From Pithys albifrons albifrons (Eukaryota > Chordata > Aves > Passeriformes > Thamnophilidae), in NCBI RefSeq assembly GCF_047495875.1, contig NC_092497.1:8392688-8456687 (forward strand): DNA of 64,000 nucleotides. Reading direction: 5' to 3'. Under the pieces are notes generated by a model. The model was given only the letters and a program-made list of their open reading frames with translations. It searched no databases and was not told the origin of the DNA. The translations under genes and the position numbers were made by a program. Positions 13,901 through 49,600 of this stretch are shown here, in pieces. The first letter of the stretch is position 1; every line of letters starts with the position of its first letter.

Positions 13901-14885
13901 TTTAGTTTGAAAGGATAAAGTACATCAATTTCTCTGAATCCACATTTCTAGTCAATTTGTTACAGTACCAGCTTCAACAATTAATGATCTCATTTTCCCA
14001 TTTGTGCCTCCTTTTAAAAGATCTCAGTCTTTGTTTCCAAATGAGCTAAATGTCATAAGGAAAACTTAGCTCAAACATCCCTTTGAAAGCTCACATGCCT
14101 AAAGCCAAATATTTCAGCAATAAAGACGAAACCAGGGGTTGAATTCAGTCAGGTGAGTAGCCTGGTCAGTTTAAGTGTCTGAAAAAAACCAGAAATACTT
14201 GTCTTTAACCTGAGACGCTTAAACTGCCCAGCCTGACTTCTACAGAGAAGTATTTTTTTACCTGAACTACTTCAGTATTTTTTCTTTATGGTAACTGATG
14301 CTAATATATGAGATCAAGGCTGAAGGTGCATTTCTAAAGACACATCACTCCTGTAGTTTACACAGGGGCAGCCCATCATCATGTCCAGTTCCGAGGCCCA
14401 CACCAGATAGTTAACACAGATAATATCATGTCTGTGCTTAAGATACCTAGAGCTGGAAGTCAGGCTGTCTGTGAAGCATATATAGCTACCTGTGGTTATC
14501 AACAACCCATCAGAGCACAACTTTCTCGCTCTTATTCAGTCAGTCAGCTCAGAAACATCAAGTCTCTAGAACTAGGAACAGATCATCACAGTATAAAACT
14601 GTCATGAAACTGAGGAAATGCAAGCACGCTACTGGCCCTCACCACTCACCTCAGGGGACCTCCCAAATTCTGTACCAGAGCTGCTGGGTGGGAAAGTCTT
14701 CTCTTCTGTCAAGAATATACTCAACCTCATCATTCCACACTTGGTACAGAACAGAGAGCACGTCTGCTCCTTTCACCTCACAGGTCTGTTTCTGTATTGA
14801 CAGACAATCCTGCACCACTCAGTGCAAAGTTTTAAGACAAAAAGCCTGTTGAACTCACATTCCACAGAGGCTGCTATTGACTGTT

Positions 14886-15525
14886 TAGAATCATAGAATC
14901 ATAGAATGGATTGGGTTGGAAAAGACCTCAGACATCATCAAGTCCAACCCTTGGCCCAACTCCAGTCCCTTTACCACATCATGGCACTCAGCACCACGGC
15001 CAATCTCAGTTTAAAAACCTCCAGGGATGGGGAATCCACCCCCTCTCTGAGCAGCCCATTTCAATGCCTGAGCACTCTCTCTGGAAAGAATTGTTTTCTG
15101 ATCTCCAACTTCAATTTCCCCTGTCAGAGCTTGAGCCCGTGCCCCCTTGTCCTATTGCTGAGTGCCTGGGAGAAGAGACCGACCCCCACCTGGCTAGAAC
15201 TTCCCTTCAGGTAGTTCTCAACAGTGCTGAGGTCACCTCTGAGCCTCCTCTTCTGCAGGCTAAACAACCCCAGCTCCCTCAGCCTCTCCCCACAGCACTT
15301 GTGCTCCACTCCCTTCCCCAGCCTTGTTGCTCTTCTCTGGACCCGCTCCAGCCCCTCAATCTCTTTCCTGAACTGAGGGACCCAGAACTGAACACAGCAC
15401 TCAAGGTGTGGCCACACCAACACAGAGTGCAGGGGAAGGGTCACTGCCCTGGGCCTGCTGGCCATGCTATTCTTGATACAGGACAGGATCCCAGTGGCCT
15501 TGGCCACCTGAGCTGCCTGTCGATT
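14886..15525 (-). mobile_element. CR1 LINE, young subfamily, 5'-truncated
   Basis: The left edge carries the CR1 3' tail in reverse complement (tagaatcatagaatcatag). The minus strand then encodes the C-terminal end of the CR1 reverse transcriptase protein over 15507-15124 ([26 protein letters not shown]), followed by the CR1 3' UTR. About 640 bp of a full element of roughly 4.5 kb remain, so it cannot move. It lies in KIAA1328 intron 5, in the same orientation as the gene. Confidence 0.95.
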
Positions 15526-16280
15526 CTGGGTGTTTTCATAACATGGCCAATGTGTCTAGCTCATGCTCTAAGGCACTAACTAGGATTAAACATAGAAAGC
15601 TCAGCTTTAAATGAATCTCCAGCCATTGATCCATTTGAAAACTCAACATTACAATGTTTCACCTTGTTTTAGTTTAAAAGTTCATGAAAAATTCAAAATA
15701 TCTTATTTACCTAATAGTCCTTGACTGATTTTTCTACGTTTAAGTTCATAAATACATACATTATTTAGCCAACACTACAGTTGCAGAATAGCATATAAAT
15801 ATTCAGGGACTTTTTAATAAGTGCAGCTTTTTTTCAATAGACTCAATGGTTGCTTAGAAACACTGACTAGTAAGATACCTAAAACAACAGTAAGGAAAAC
15901 ACCTTCAAAGAGTGAAGCAGTTGAATAAAATGGAAGAAAGGAGCAAAATACTAATTTTTACATTCTCCTCACATGCCTTCAAAGAAATTATGATGCACAA
16001 GAAGATATATAGTATGCATTCACATATGAAAAATAGAAAGGGAAAAAAGCTGATAAGCTGAGGGAGCCAAGCTAAGAAATAAAAGAAAAATAATGATGGT
16101 GATTTCAAAGCCTCAGCTCATAACTTGTCAGAAACTATACCATCAGGAACAGACTTAGCCAAAGTCAAACTCTAAAATTGCTACTGAGTTTTAAGTAAAT
16201 ATCTTGACTTTCAAAACCACTATGTACAAGTTTCGTGCAAATAGCAAATTTGTCTTTATATAGAAATTTTCTTCTTCCCC

Positions 16281-16299
16281 TTTTTTTTTTTTGGGGGGG
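16281..16299. repeat. T12G7 homopolymer junction
   Basis: Twelve T followed directly by seven G. It is a slippage-prone and possibly misassembled spot. Confidence 0.8.
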
Positions 16300-17071
16300 A
16301 GGGTGAGCAACAAAACAGGGACCCACTTTCATATATATGCTTATCTTCACTGTTAATTTCCATATCCCACTTCTACCTGACGCTGTGCTGTCATCATCTT
16401 GAGTTCAGACTAACTGTCCTCTTGCAAACACACACACTTGTATCTGCCAAGCAGGACACAGAGACCACACATTCCACAAAATACGTTGCCAAAGCCCTTC
16501 TGTGCAACACCTTTTTTCTTTCTTCACCTGTGGTGACAACTTGATGGACCAGATTGAAAATGGAAAGGAAACAAAAGTGCCTATTTCCCTCTTCAATTTC
16601 AGAAAGCAAATTCAACATTAAAGAAAAAAGCAATTAAATTCTGTACTCTGATACCTGCTTTTCTATGATTTTGTTCTTTGCATTAAGTAAAGCCAGAAAC
16701 TATTTTTCTTCTGAAAGATACTACTAATTCTACATTAACACATTAAGATAGAAAAAAGGAAAAATATGTAATTTATGTATGCAAGACTAATGTAATGAAC
16801 AGTACTGTAGCACAACTAAAAGCATTTTATTAAAGTCTCTAGATAATGCTTATAAAGCTCATTATTCTTCCAGCAAATTAATATTCTGTGTCTCACTAAC
16901 AATATCAGCAAATGAACTGTTTTAGTTAAATTAATATTCATGTTAACTGCATGCAAAATCAACTAATTAAGTGGTTCTATAACATTAAGAACGTATGTAA
17001 ACAGACTTTGTGATCAATTTTGAGAGTAACCAAGTAAATCATATGGGATTTGTCATATGAACTTGGCTGGG

Positions 17072-17155
17072 GCTTCAGTAACCTGGTGTCCCTGCCCAGG
17101 GGGGTTGGAACTACATGATCTTTAAGGTCCACTCCAGTCCAATACCATTCTGGAA
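17072..17155 (+). mobile_element. CR1 3'-end fragment, diverged
   Basis: It carries recognisable CR1 3' UTR words: GGTGTCCCTGCCCA, GGGGTTGGAACTA and ATGATCTTTAAGGTCC. These are followed by a degraded CCATTCT tail. It is a short, old copy. Confidence 0.85.
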
Positions 17156-20100
17156 GTCGACGTTCAGTCAGAAAATAATTCCAACAAAAAGCTTAACTAA
17201 CCCAGGTACATTCTAAATTTAAACAGAAACAGCTGTTCAGTAGGGCTATGAACTTAAATTTACAAAAAGAAAAAGGTAAGTTAGATATACACAGAATCTC
17301 TTCTCCACTTTACTTGGCTATCCTTTGTCTACATAATGATAATTTAAGCAGAGCTTAGAATTCAACAAGTATTTTTTCAAAGATTTTTTTAAAGAATTTT
17401 CCTCTTCCCCAATGAATAAATCTTTATAGATGTGTTAAGGCTGTTCCTTCTTCTTCTTCATTTGTGTAACACCATCAAATTTACATGAAAAAAATCTCTA
17501 AGGGTGATCACAAGAAAAGCTAAGGACCACAACTTAATTTCTTTGGGCTCTGAAATAACAGTAGTATTTGTTTCTTAATAATCTCATTATGATGATACTT
17601 TCCCTAAGTCTGTCATGAGAGTATTAGGTCATCTTACAAAAGATATTCTTCTGATTGTTAAATTAAATAATATTTAGGACCCAAATTAATAATAGGTGCA
17701 TGAAAATATGTCGGGAGGGGGAAAAAAAAAGGAAAGCCAAAAGCTTTTTTATTAACAGGTCCTAGAAGAAGTGAAAAAACAGGCAGCACAAGTAGACTAA
17801 GTGCATAACGTGGTGCACTCTGCTCATGCCTTGTTGTTTAATTGTAAATGAAACAACACAAATAAAAATAATGAAGTTGAAAGTCACACACTCTGAAGTC
17901 CATGCCAGAGTTTTGGTGGCAGCTTGAAGCAGTTTAGTCACACTGTGTGTATCCACAGAGCTTCAGAGACAAAAAACAGGAGCACTACTGAAGAAGACAT
18001 GGAGGTTGCACATGACAACCCTTCACACATGAGCCTGGCACCAAATTCTGTTTCAAAGTCTGGAGAGTGCTGGAATACATTGAAGAGACACGTCTCTGCC
18101 TCCACCAGCTGTCCCACAGCTGGACTGAGCCCAGGCCAACTGCCCCCATCCTGGCTCTTACCTAACCCTCACTACTTATCCCAAACACTCCTGAACTCAT
18201 CAGACACAGGCTTTTACTGCTTTCACATTAGCTCAACCTCCTTTTCCAAGTCTTCCTTTGCAGCCAGGTTATAGATCTCACTTTCACAAAACACACTCCA
18301 TTTACATCTTTACCTCTATCTCTTACTTAATCTTCACTTTCAAAAATTATTTTCCCCCACCACTTCCCCATCTTCACAGCTATAAGGATGCCTTAATTGT
18401 GGAGGGCATCATAAGAATGGGAGCACCTGTTACTTGATTTTCCAGGTCAGCTTAACTGAGCAAATTTTAGCAAAAATAGCAAGAGATGTCATCACAGCAT
18501 GCATATCCTAACATTGCTAAGGAACACCTCTCCTAAGAACATTACAGCTAGAACTTTCTGGGAGAAAAGGCTGCAAGAGTCTATTTTAAGTAAAATAAAG
18601 TTTCTATCCTCTTTTGGAATTATTTGAAACACTTTAGACCAAGCCTTTTTTGAAAGAAGACTGTTTCAAGTGTTAAACTCCTTGAGAAAAACCAAGCCAA
18701 AATATCTATTTATGTCCAAATTATGTCAGGTGTAACAATACTGCTTTAGGAGAAAAAGGTGTAGACCAGATGACTACCTGAAATCACTAATTTTCCTTAA
18801 TTCTGTGATAGTAAGTACTTGGCAATGCTGACAGAAGGCTGGCCCTTTTATGGTTCACAGTGTGCTCATCAGGGTTGTCTTCCACTAATTGAATGCCCTG
18901 GTAACAACTACTCAATTTTCAAAGTTTCAACTGCAATGGAAGCAGAGAAGAGACTTTTAATTTTGCATGAAATTTTAGCTGTTGCTCCCTACCCAGACAA
19001 CACTGACCAATTTCAAAGCAAATGTGATCTCAGGCTGCAGACAGATGCCAGTTTTTAAATACTGCTGAGTTACTCAGAGTTGTGCAGTGAGGTCACTGCA
19101 CACCACCCACTTCCCTACCCCCAGAGCTTTTGTAATAGTTCATCAGCAATGAATTCTAACAGAGGGGTCCTCTCAGCTGCTCAAGGGGGAAAAGAAAAAT
19201 CAACCACAGCAAAATAAGGACAAATTTTCCTCCAAGTAGGAATTTCAAGCACCAAACAATATCTGTCAGAATCTCAGTAAGAAAAAAACAAAACAAAACC
19301 ACAACAAAATACATGTTGCTGAAAAAAAAAACCACCCTCCTCATGCTAAGTGAGTTAAACCTTTACCAAGCTGAAATTTCCCTTCACTGGATAGCTGCAG
19401 TTATATCAGAAGCATCAATTTTTTACTGCAGGATAATTTTAAATACTGGGGTAAAGAAAGTAATTTTATAGAGAATAAATTAGCTATGAAAGGGAGAAAA
19501 ATAGTAAAATTAATTTTACTAGACTTGAAAATGTTTTCTTATAGTATTATATCCCTGGTATCTTATTTGCAAGTAAACTCTGCAATCCAGAAGAACTTGA
19601 AGAATTTAAAGTTGCTGTACTTGAAATAGCCATAATCTGTATTCAACCTCAGCAAGTCATTTCTACTATTTCTTGTCTCTGCAACAAGCTTTAAAAAATT
19701 AACTGATCAGAGTTACGTTGAAGATCTTGAATCATTCATGTATGATAGGCAAGTATTGCAGTAGTTAAAATTATATTGTTTTAAATTATAACCTTGTTTT
19801 ATATTTCTAGGTTTTACAGAGTTTTATGAAGTGTAAAATTGCATGCATTAACCTTCTGCCATGTCTACCAGACTTCTGAAAAAGTATTCATGCTTGTGCA
19901 ATCTATTTCTAGCAAAGAAAAAAAAAGTAAGGAAGGAAAAAACCAAAACAAAATAAAACAAGTAAGGATGTCAATTTCCCAGTAGCCAAATAAACTTCAT
20001 ATGATTAGTGAAAGCTTTAGGTGGGTAAATTAAAAAGAATTAATCAGGAATTAATCAGGAACATTCAGGAGCTGACTGACCACAGAAGATGAATTATACA

Positions 20101-21490
20101 GCAAAATACTGATTCAGTGAAAACAATGTAAAAGAGTTGTAGTCACATCTAATGGCTCTGGAATACATCAGATTGAGTAGCTGTTCATGGCCAGCTAAGT
20201 TTGTTGATGTGTATATTATTTATTACTTACAGGCAAAACACCTCTAACAATGGAAGTGCCACTGTGATACAAGGGATGTTCTGGGTCCCCAAGGGCAATC
20301 AGAGACCACACATCACTGAGGGCCTTTCACAAGGCGAGTTCCACCATAAAGAAACCTCCTTTTTTGTTACACCTCATAGTGCTGAACTATGAAATAGGAC
20401 TGCATGAATTTTCAAGAACCTTCCTCTAACTTCATGTTTAGAAGTTGGTGGATTGTTTATTTCCATTTATTTCTGTTTCAACATTGGCTCATAGGCTTGA
20501 AAAACCTGTTTTTTCTGCCTTGGCACTGTGTCTCCCCCTATTCACTCCAACATTCCATCCCACTTCTATATTGCCAGTCACTACTCAAAAACATACACAG
20601 ACACTCCTCAGTTTCTCCTCAGGAAATAGTTTTCCAGGCCTCCCATCACCTCAGGTAGCCCTTCTTCTCAGCTTCTGCCACTAACCTGATTTTTATCTTG
20701 AACAAGAGATTAATCAAGACTAAAAACAGCACTGCATCATGCTTTTTAAAATGGCATTGCCATCTTCCCTTTTGGAAACACAGCTCCTGATGAACCACAC
20801 ACTATTTCAAGCACTGTCTCTTCCACAAGCCACTACAGTCAACCATTAGACCTTTGAGAAATTAAAAAACAAAGCATCAATATCAAAGATTTAGAAGAGA
20901 AATCAAGAAGAGAATTTTGTAAAGGTTTGTAAGGAAAACTGCAATTCCTGCAATATTGACTTTGCAAGTGATATTCCAAGACTGGGACTTAAGCATGTGC
21001 AGCTTCAAAAAATGCAAGTCACAGTCTGCAAAAAAAGAGAATCAGCTAATTGTTTATAAAAAAACAAAAAAGCAAACTACACCCAAAAAAGTCAAAATTG
21101 GCTAAACCTCCTAGTATGTATATATAGTTTATAAGATTTCAGTGTAGATTCTTTTTCTAGACATAAAGAGAAATGGAATACACGCAAGTTTTAGACCTAA
21201 ATTACAACCACCTAACAGAATTAAGAAAAAAAAAGTCTATAATCATATTTTAATGCATAAATTCCTTATTGTCATTTTTAGTTGACAAATATCTATTTCA
21301 TAGCAAAACAACATCATAGGAACAGCTGGATGGCAGTTTTAAGCTCAAATGAACCAATGTCACATGCTGACAAGCCATCTCTCTGATTGCTTTTGAATGG
21401 CAGCACATGCAGATTTATTCTATGCTATAAATTAGAACAATTATTTTTCTGTAGTTCACTTTTTATTTCAGTGAGCCATTGCACGTATTT

Positions 21491-43380
<21,890 letters not shown>

Positions 43381-43437
43381 CTTGAAACCGCCGCCACTCC
43401 CCGTACGCCCTCCCCGCCCTCCCGACGCTCGCCGCCC

Positions 43438-43442
43438 ATTGG
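43438..43442 (-). promoter_or_regulatory. Inverted CCAAT box (NF-Y type)
   Basis: ATTGG on the plus strand within GCCCATTGGCTG, i.e. CCAAT on the minus strand, 58 bp upstream of the KIAA1328 start codon and 185 bp upstream of the TPGS2 start codon. Confidence 0.6.
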
Positions 43443-43460
43443 CTGTCCGCGCCGGCGGTG

Positions 43461-43551
43461 CGCGAGGTGTGCTGGGAGTCGTAGTCCTGCCCTTGGCACA
43501 AAGATACGGGGTTGCCGCGCAACGGAACTACTACTCCCAGCGCACCTCGCG
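43461..43551. promoter_or_regulatory. Inverted repeat with two facing ZNF143-type elements
   Basis: The left arm 43461-43487 and the right arm 43525-43551 are reverse complements at 24 of 27 positions, around a 37-bp spacer. The left arm carries ACTACGACTCCCAGCAC on the minus strand (43485-43469). The right arm carries ACTACTACTCCCAGC on the plus strand (43527-43541). Both match the ZNF143/THAP11-type motif ACTACAA-CTCCCAG that is frequent in bidirectional promoters. Confidence 0.75.
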
Positions 43552-43626
43552 GCTACGGGCCGGCAGGAAGGACAGAAGGCTTTGTTCGCCGCCGGGCTGG
43601 GCGCGGGCAGGAGGGTCCTGTGGAGG

Positions 43627-43699
43627 ATGGAGGACAAACCCCCCGCCGGTATTAAGCCCTACCTGGACAAGCTCACCCTGGGCGTCACAAGGATACTGG
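43627..43699 (+). CDS. TPGS2: TPGS2 exon 1, coding part
   Basis: Twenty-four codons and one base: [16 protein letters not shown] then TLGVTRIL. The donor is GTGAGTGG. The N-terminus differs from human, as usual for this protein, while KLTLG-TRIL is conserved. Confidence 0.95.
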
Positions 43700-46600
43700 G
43701 TGAGTGGCGGCGAGATGCAGCCCCCCGGGGCTGGGACAGACCGGGTTTAAGCCGGGGGCAAGCCGGGAGCAGGGGCACCACCCGTTTGTCATGGCCCCTC
43801 CCGCGAACCGCGCAGGCGGGGGCGCCTACACACACACACACACATCCCTTTTTCTGTAACACATCGCAGCAGCCCTGTCTCTCGACTTAGGAGCTGCAAA
43901 AGCATTAAAGAAGAAGAAGGTGGTGTCTTAATCGAAATCGTGAAGTCACGGAACGTGCAGGGTCTGGAAGGCGCCTGCGGACGGTCCGGCCCCAGCCCCG
44001 GGCAGGGACAGCCCCATCCAGGCCTTGGCCAGCCCCGTCCAGGTCTTGGCCAGCCCCGTCCAGACCGTGCCCAGCCCCGTCCAGGCCGTGCCCAGCCCCG
44101 TCCAGGCCTTGCCCATCCTGGCCTCGGACACTGCCACGACTGGGGCAGCCACGGCCCCTCTGCAAAACCTGTGCCTGTGTCTCACCACCCTCACAGTAAA
44201 GAATTAATTTTCAATATCTAACCTAATTTTTCCCTCTTTCAGTTTGTACCCATTAAACCTCCTGTCACTGCAGTTCATGACAAAGGCTCCATCTGTCCTC
44301 GCTGTGGGCACTCTTCAGATGCTGGAAGGTCGCTCTGAGGTCTCCACACGACCTTCCTGTGTAAATCTTGCCTAAGCTCAGGCTCTGTTGTGGTGTGGGG
44401 TCAGCAAGGAGTGTTCCCAATGGAGTGGGTTCCATGTGGGGCAGAGCTCTGGAAGGAGGCTGAGCTGGGAACCTGCTCAGGATCAGCTCCCCATAAGCAG
44501 TTGCCCTACAGCTCATTCCCACACCGTGTGACTTGTTCCACAACATGCCCTGCTTCCCATCTCTGGGTTTTACTCTGATCTTGAGCCTTCTTGCATCCCC
44601 TCAGCTGTCTTTGAAGTTAGGCAGCACTGCAAGGCATTCAAAGGAAGGCTTCTCAGACAAAGCTTTACTTGTGGCAGTGGAATCACAAGTATTTGTGCAA
44701 ATCATAGAATCGATTGGGTTGGAAAAGACCTCCAAGATCATCAAGTCCAACCCTTGGTCCAACTCCAGTCCCTTTACCACATCATGGCACTCAGTGCCAC
44801 GGCCAATCTCAGTTTAAAAACCTCCAGGGATGGGGAATCCAACCCCTCTCTGGCCAGCCCATTCCAATGCCTGATTAGTCTCTCTGGAAAGAAGTTTTTT
44901 CTGATCTCCAACTTAAATTTCCCCTGTCAGAGCTTGAGCCCGTGCCCCCTTGTCCTATTGCTGAGTGCCTGGGAGAAGAGACCAACCCCCACCTGGCCAG
45001 AACTTCCCTTCAGGTAGTTATAGACAGTGAGGAGGTCACCTCTGAGCCTCCTCTTCTCCAGGCTAAACACCCCCAGCTCCCTCAGCCTCTCCCCACAGCA
45101 CTTGTGCTCCAGTCCTTTCACCAGCCTTGTTGCTCTTCTCTGGACCCGCTCCAGCCCCTCAATCTCGTTCCTGAACTGAGGGGCCCAGAACTGAACACAA
45201 CACTCAAGGTGTGGCCTCCCCAAGGCAGAGTACAGGGGAAGGGTCACTGCCCTGGGCCTGCTGGCCACGCTGTTTTTGTTTGCTTGGGTAAAGGATTTGA
45301 GCTTTAGACCTTTCATCCCTCATCAACCTGGGGCAGATGACTGTAGAGGAATTTCTTACAGAAAATGTCCGTGTGAGTGATCCAGACTGTATGGATTCTG
45401 TGAGATTGAAACAGCCACCAGCAGAGAATAAACAAAGGCACAACTGCTGCTGAATGGTAAAGAACCATTAGGATGTTTTATCAAAACACTGGACTTGTGA
45501 GATATGGAATATAACCAATAAGAAATGTTCCTTTATGGTGTGACAATTACTGTAGCCAATTAGCACGTAGCTTTGATCCATATAAACCACATGCAGTGTA
45601 TCAATAGAGGGCATTCTACCTGAAACCACATTGGTTCGTCGTGTGATGTCCTTCGATCCTCCGCATTTATTTACGTTAGAGAACTGCCCCGTTTCTGTGG
45701 CTGGAAAGCTGTGTGTCTGTCCCAAGCCATGCAGCAAGATTACAAATGGCAGTCCAAGAGCTTCTGTGGTTTTTTAAGCCAGAAGTGAGCACTGCAGTTT
45801 CCTCACCCAGCCACTGTATTGCAGGAGAGTGAGTTTCATCTCCTAACCCCAGTGTGTCTCTGGTTCCATGTAGGTTTAGGTATCAGCTCAGACAGACGAG
45901 ATTAAAAGATCAGGGCTAAATACTTGCTCTGGGCTTCAGTGAGGACAGTGTTTCATCCTCACTCTCTGCTCATCATTCTTATATAGACTAAATATTGGAC
46001 TTCTTGAGGCGGTGGAGGTTGGAATTTGTTTGTTCTGTTTGTTTTCCAGTTGTGAAGTCAGGATAACATCATCATTCTGCTCTGTGAGTGAAACTGCTGC
46101 TAATCATCCATCATGGCAAACGCTTCTTTGAAGTAGCTCCTTTTAAAAAATTACTGGCCCTGCCCACCTTTTCACCACCCTCAGATGTCTGAGATCTGTG
46201 AGATGTTCACTGTGCTCAAAAGCAATGTTTGGGGTAGGTGTGTTACCTGCACCAGCAAGACATGGCAATGCATATTTGCCTCTCAAAGTCCTGCAACATC
46301 CCTTTGACATGGAGGGTGTTTCCTGGTTTGTGGGTTGTTGTTTTTTGTTTTTCTGTCTCTCTGACAACTTCCATTGTGCAACAGAGCAAGGTGCATCCCA
46401 GTACATCTCAGTGCTTCTTTTCTCTGTCTCTCCACTCCTTCTGGGAATTTTGCACTTTTTTTTCCAGTGAGGTAGTCCAAGGCATGTCAGCTGTGCTACC
46501 AGATTAATTAGAATTGCTGAGCTATTTGGGAAGCATTACTAATCTGTTCAGTGTTCAAATAATAAAGGGTATCTCATTCAGAAAGATACCTTGCTCAGTA

Positions 46601-49600
46601 GTTAGTAGCACTACAAATTCTCTTGCTTTAAATCTTTTAGAAAGTCTCATGAAGCCAGTAGATACTTTCTGCCTGCTGTAACATGAAAAAAGTAATAAAC
46701 ATTTAGCTCTGTTGAGTTTGTGAAACATTTTTTTTTCAGGAGATAGAAATGATGATATAATGAAGCTCAACATACTCATTTTAAGCAGAGTAAATGTACC
46801 TTGACACTTGATTTTTCCAGTACCTTTATGAACAAATGTTTATGACACCATTTGAAAAACCCCCCTCTGAACAAATTCTATAAATTAGGCTGTGGGAGTA
46901 AGCATAGTTAGTTTGGCTTTTGTTGTGTTTTTTTTTTAACTTGGAGCCTCTGTGGAAGCCCTTGAAAGGGGGAATATTTCTCACAAGCATTATGAATGTT
47001 ATAACTTTAGGAAAAAAAGAGAAAGATCTTTCCCATTGCCAGTATGTTTCATTTTGCTGAAGTTCTGTAAGTAATAGCAAATTCCAGAAAGGTTGATTGT
47101 TCATAACTAAATCGGAATGGGAGCTCTGAACTTTCCAGAGCAGGACCATACTTCACTATTAACTGTGTTTATTACATAAGAACGTAATTATTCAGACATC
47201 TTAAAATTATGCTGACAGTTTATCAAACTTACGGACAGTGTTAGGATGAGACTGAAAATCCTGTTATTTTTGGCTTTGTGTCACATGATTACATTGACTC
47301 CTTCTGATTAATACTGGAAAGCATTTTTGGAAGCTGCTACATGAAATGTTATAAACATAGGGCAGAGTTTACTGTGGTCTTGATTCAGAGTCATGAATAG
47401 GGTGGAGTCACCTGAACTAGTTAAGCTTTATTGTAAATCTTTTGTCTAACTGGGTGGCTTCTTCATCCATCTCGTGGGAAAGTCAGCCATTAATGTTTGA
47501 AGGAGCTGCCATCAATACGTACACACATCTGTTAAACTTGGTCTTCAGATTACCCACAGCATATTTTTAATATAACATTCAGATTTTAAGATGGAATTTC
47601 TGTTTCTTTTGATGTTGGATTTGTTTCAGACCTCTTTAAAAGTTGCATTTCTCTTGTTCCTAGACATGTTCTTTGACTGATACAATATTTTATCTTCTGT
47701 CATCCCAGCAAGGCTGTTGAGCATGATGAGTTAAACATCCCTGATGTTTTCTTTGATCACAGAAATAACAATTACTCTGTTATTATAGTCTTTTTAGCTT
47801 GTCATAAGCCTTGTGTGGTTTAGATGGAAAGGACTGGTTATATCATTGACTCCACACATTTGTTTAGGGGCATAATAAATCTGGACAGCTTGTATTTGAG
47901 CAGGAAATAGATCACCCTGCCTTAGACCCACCTACCAGAAGTGAACCTTGGTGAAACATCAGAGTCTTCTGTCTGTTGGGGCTCCCCCTTGGGCAGCCAA
48001 ATCACCAGGTGACCTACTATGATTTTTTTTCTTTTTTCTGTCTTTAATTTGGAACTTGGTTTTCTGGTACCATGTGTTGTCCTTTAAATTACCTGACAAG
48101 TTTAGACATCCTGAAACAGAGTGCCACTCTTCCACCAACAGAACAGACAAGGACAGGCCTATTGCTGGAATTAAAACCCCAGCATTAAAGATTAAAAATA
48201 CACCAAAGCTCTCTAGTGCCTGCTTTTCCTGTCTAGTGCACTGTGTGTGTTTTACCAGAAAGCAATTATAATATGTGTGGCTGCTTTGGGAGGCAGTACT
48301 TTCACAGCTCAGCCAGTCTTGAAAACCCTGCATAGTGATCACTTCTGTTCCATGGCCCTGAGTGCCGGGCTTGCAGTTCCCACACCAAGTTGTTAGTCTT
48401 TCTGGACGTCATCCAAAGTGAATTAACTCAGTGGGAATTGTTTCAGTTGGCTGTGGATGAAGTAAAATTTCATAAAATAGTAAGTGCAAGGGAGGCTGTT
48501 CTGCCATCACACACCTGCAGGGGTAGCACTGTGTAGATTAGTATTTTGCATTTCTATAGCTTTGTTTCCTGTAACATACTCAGATGATTTTTATAAATTA
48601 CCATCTCACTGCTCTTAACAACTTTGCATGTGTCCAGCTGGGATTCCAGAGCACTGATGTTTGCTCACACAGCTCCCTTCAGCAGGTTCACACTCTGTGT
48701 TTGTCCAAACCCACTGGATCCAGCCCTGAAATGTGCCCATCTTTGTGGAAAATGGTTGTTGGCTGTTCACAGCAGCACTGCACAAAATTGTGTCCCAAAC
48801 TGGGAATATCCCATCCAAAGGAAACCACAGGGCATATTTACAAAGAGAGCTTCCTCTCTCTTTTAGAGGTTGCCTGGGAAGTCATGGTTGGTATTTTTTC
48901 CATGAATTCTCTGCAAAGTATCTCACCTTGAATACAAAATCTGTGTGTTTATTACATAGAATCACAGAATGGTTTGAATTGGAAGGGACCTGAAAGATCA
49001 TCTAGTTCCAACCTTCCTACCTTGGGCAGGAATGCCACTCACTAGATCAATGTATGTGTATATTTGTCATATGTGCATATATATCTATAAAAAATCAACA
49101 GGATGACATTTTGTGCAGCACTAGACATCCTCATGCCAAGATGTGCTGAGTTACAGTTACAGACAAAAAAAAAGTGACTGCTCAGTCACTGGCACAATGC
49201 TTACAGTCATTAAAGCCTTTTCCCTGGCTGTCACTCATATTAACTTTCAAAATTGTCTTTCTCACAGTGTTGATGTCACCCATGCCAGCTGCAAACAAGC
49301 CTCTCTTTTTCTTTTAGAGACTTCTCCAGGGGTTGCTGAGGTGACGTTTGTGGAAAAGGAGCCAGCTGAACGCCACACAATCATTTCTTGGGAGCAAGTG
49401 AGTCTTTCTGTGGTAAAACTTCAGTAAGCTCAGTCTGAATGTGCAGCAGCCCACGAGGAATGTCAAATGCAGTGACTGCCTTGTGTTTGTTCATGAGAGA
49501 GCTTGTTACCAAGTTTGATCTATAGTGGAGCCTAAACAGCTGTTGAGTTTTAATTAGTCAGGTTTCACTCTGTCTTTAAGGCTGTCACGTGCACCTGATC

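Larger units (their letters stand above)
43700..49317 (+). other. TPGS2: TPGS2 intron 1
   Basis: About 5.6 kb. It starts in the CpG island and holds an AC repeat (43828-43844), a 21-bp minisatellite (44009-44113), an old CR1 (44150-44390), a young CR1 (44702-45278), an LTR-like block (45473-45665) and a CR1 3' fragment (48957-49052). The stretch 45670-48950 has no feature I can support. Confidence 0.9.

Noticed and set aside
17400..17450. CCTTAAC-type word on the minus strand as a possible branch site for the AT-AC intron
   Set aside because: The only AC nearby is too close to the branch site, and no hinderin-like codons follow.
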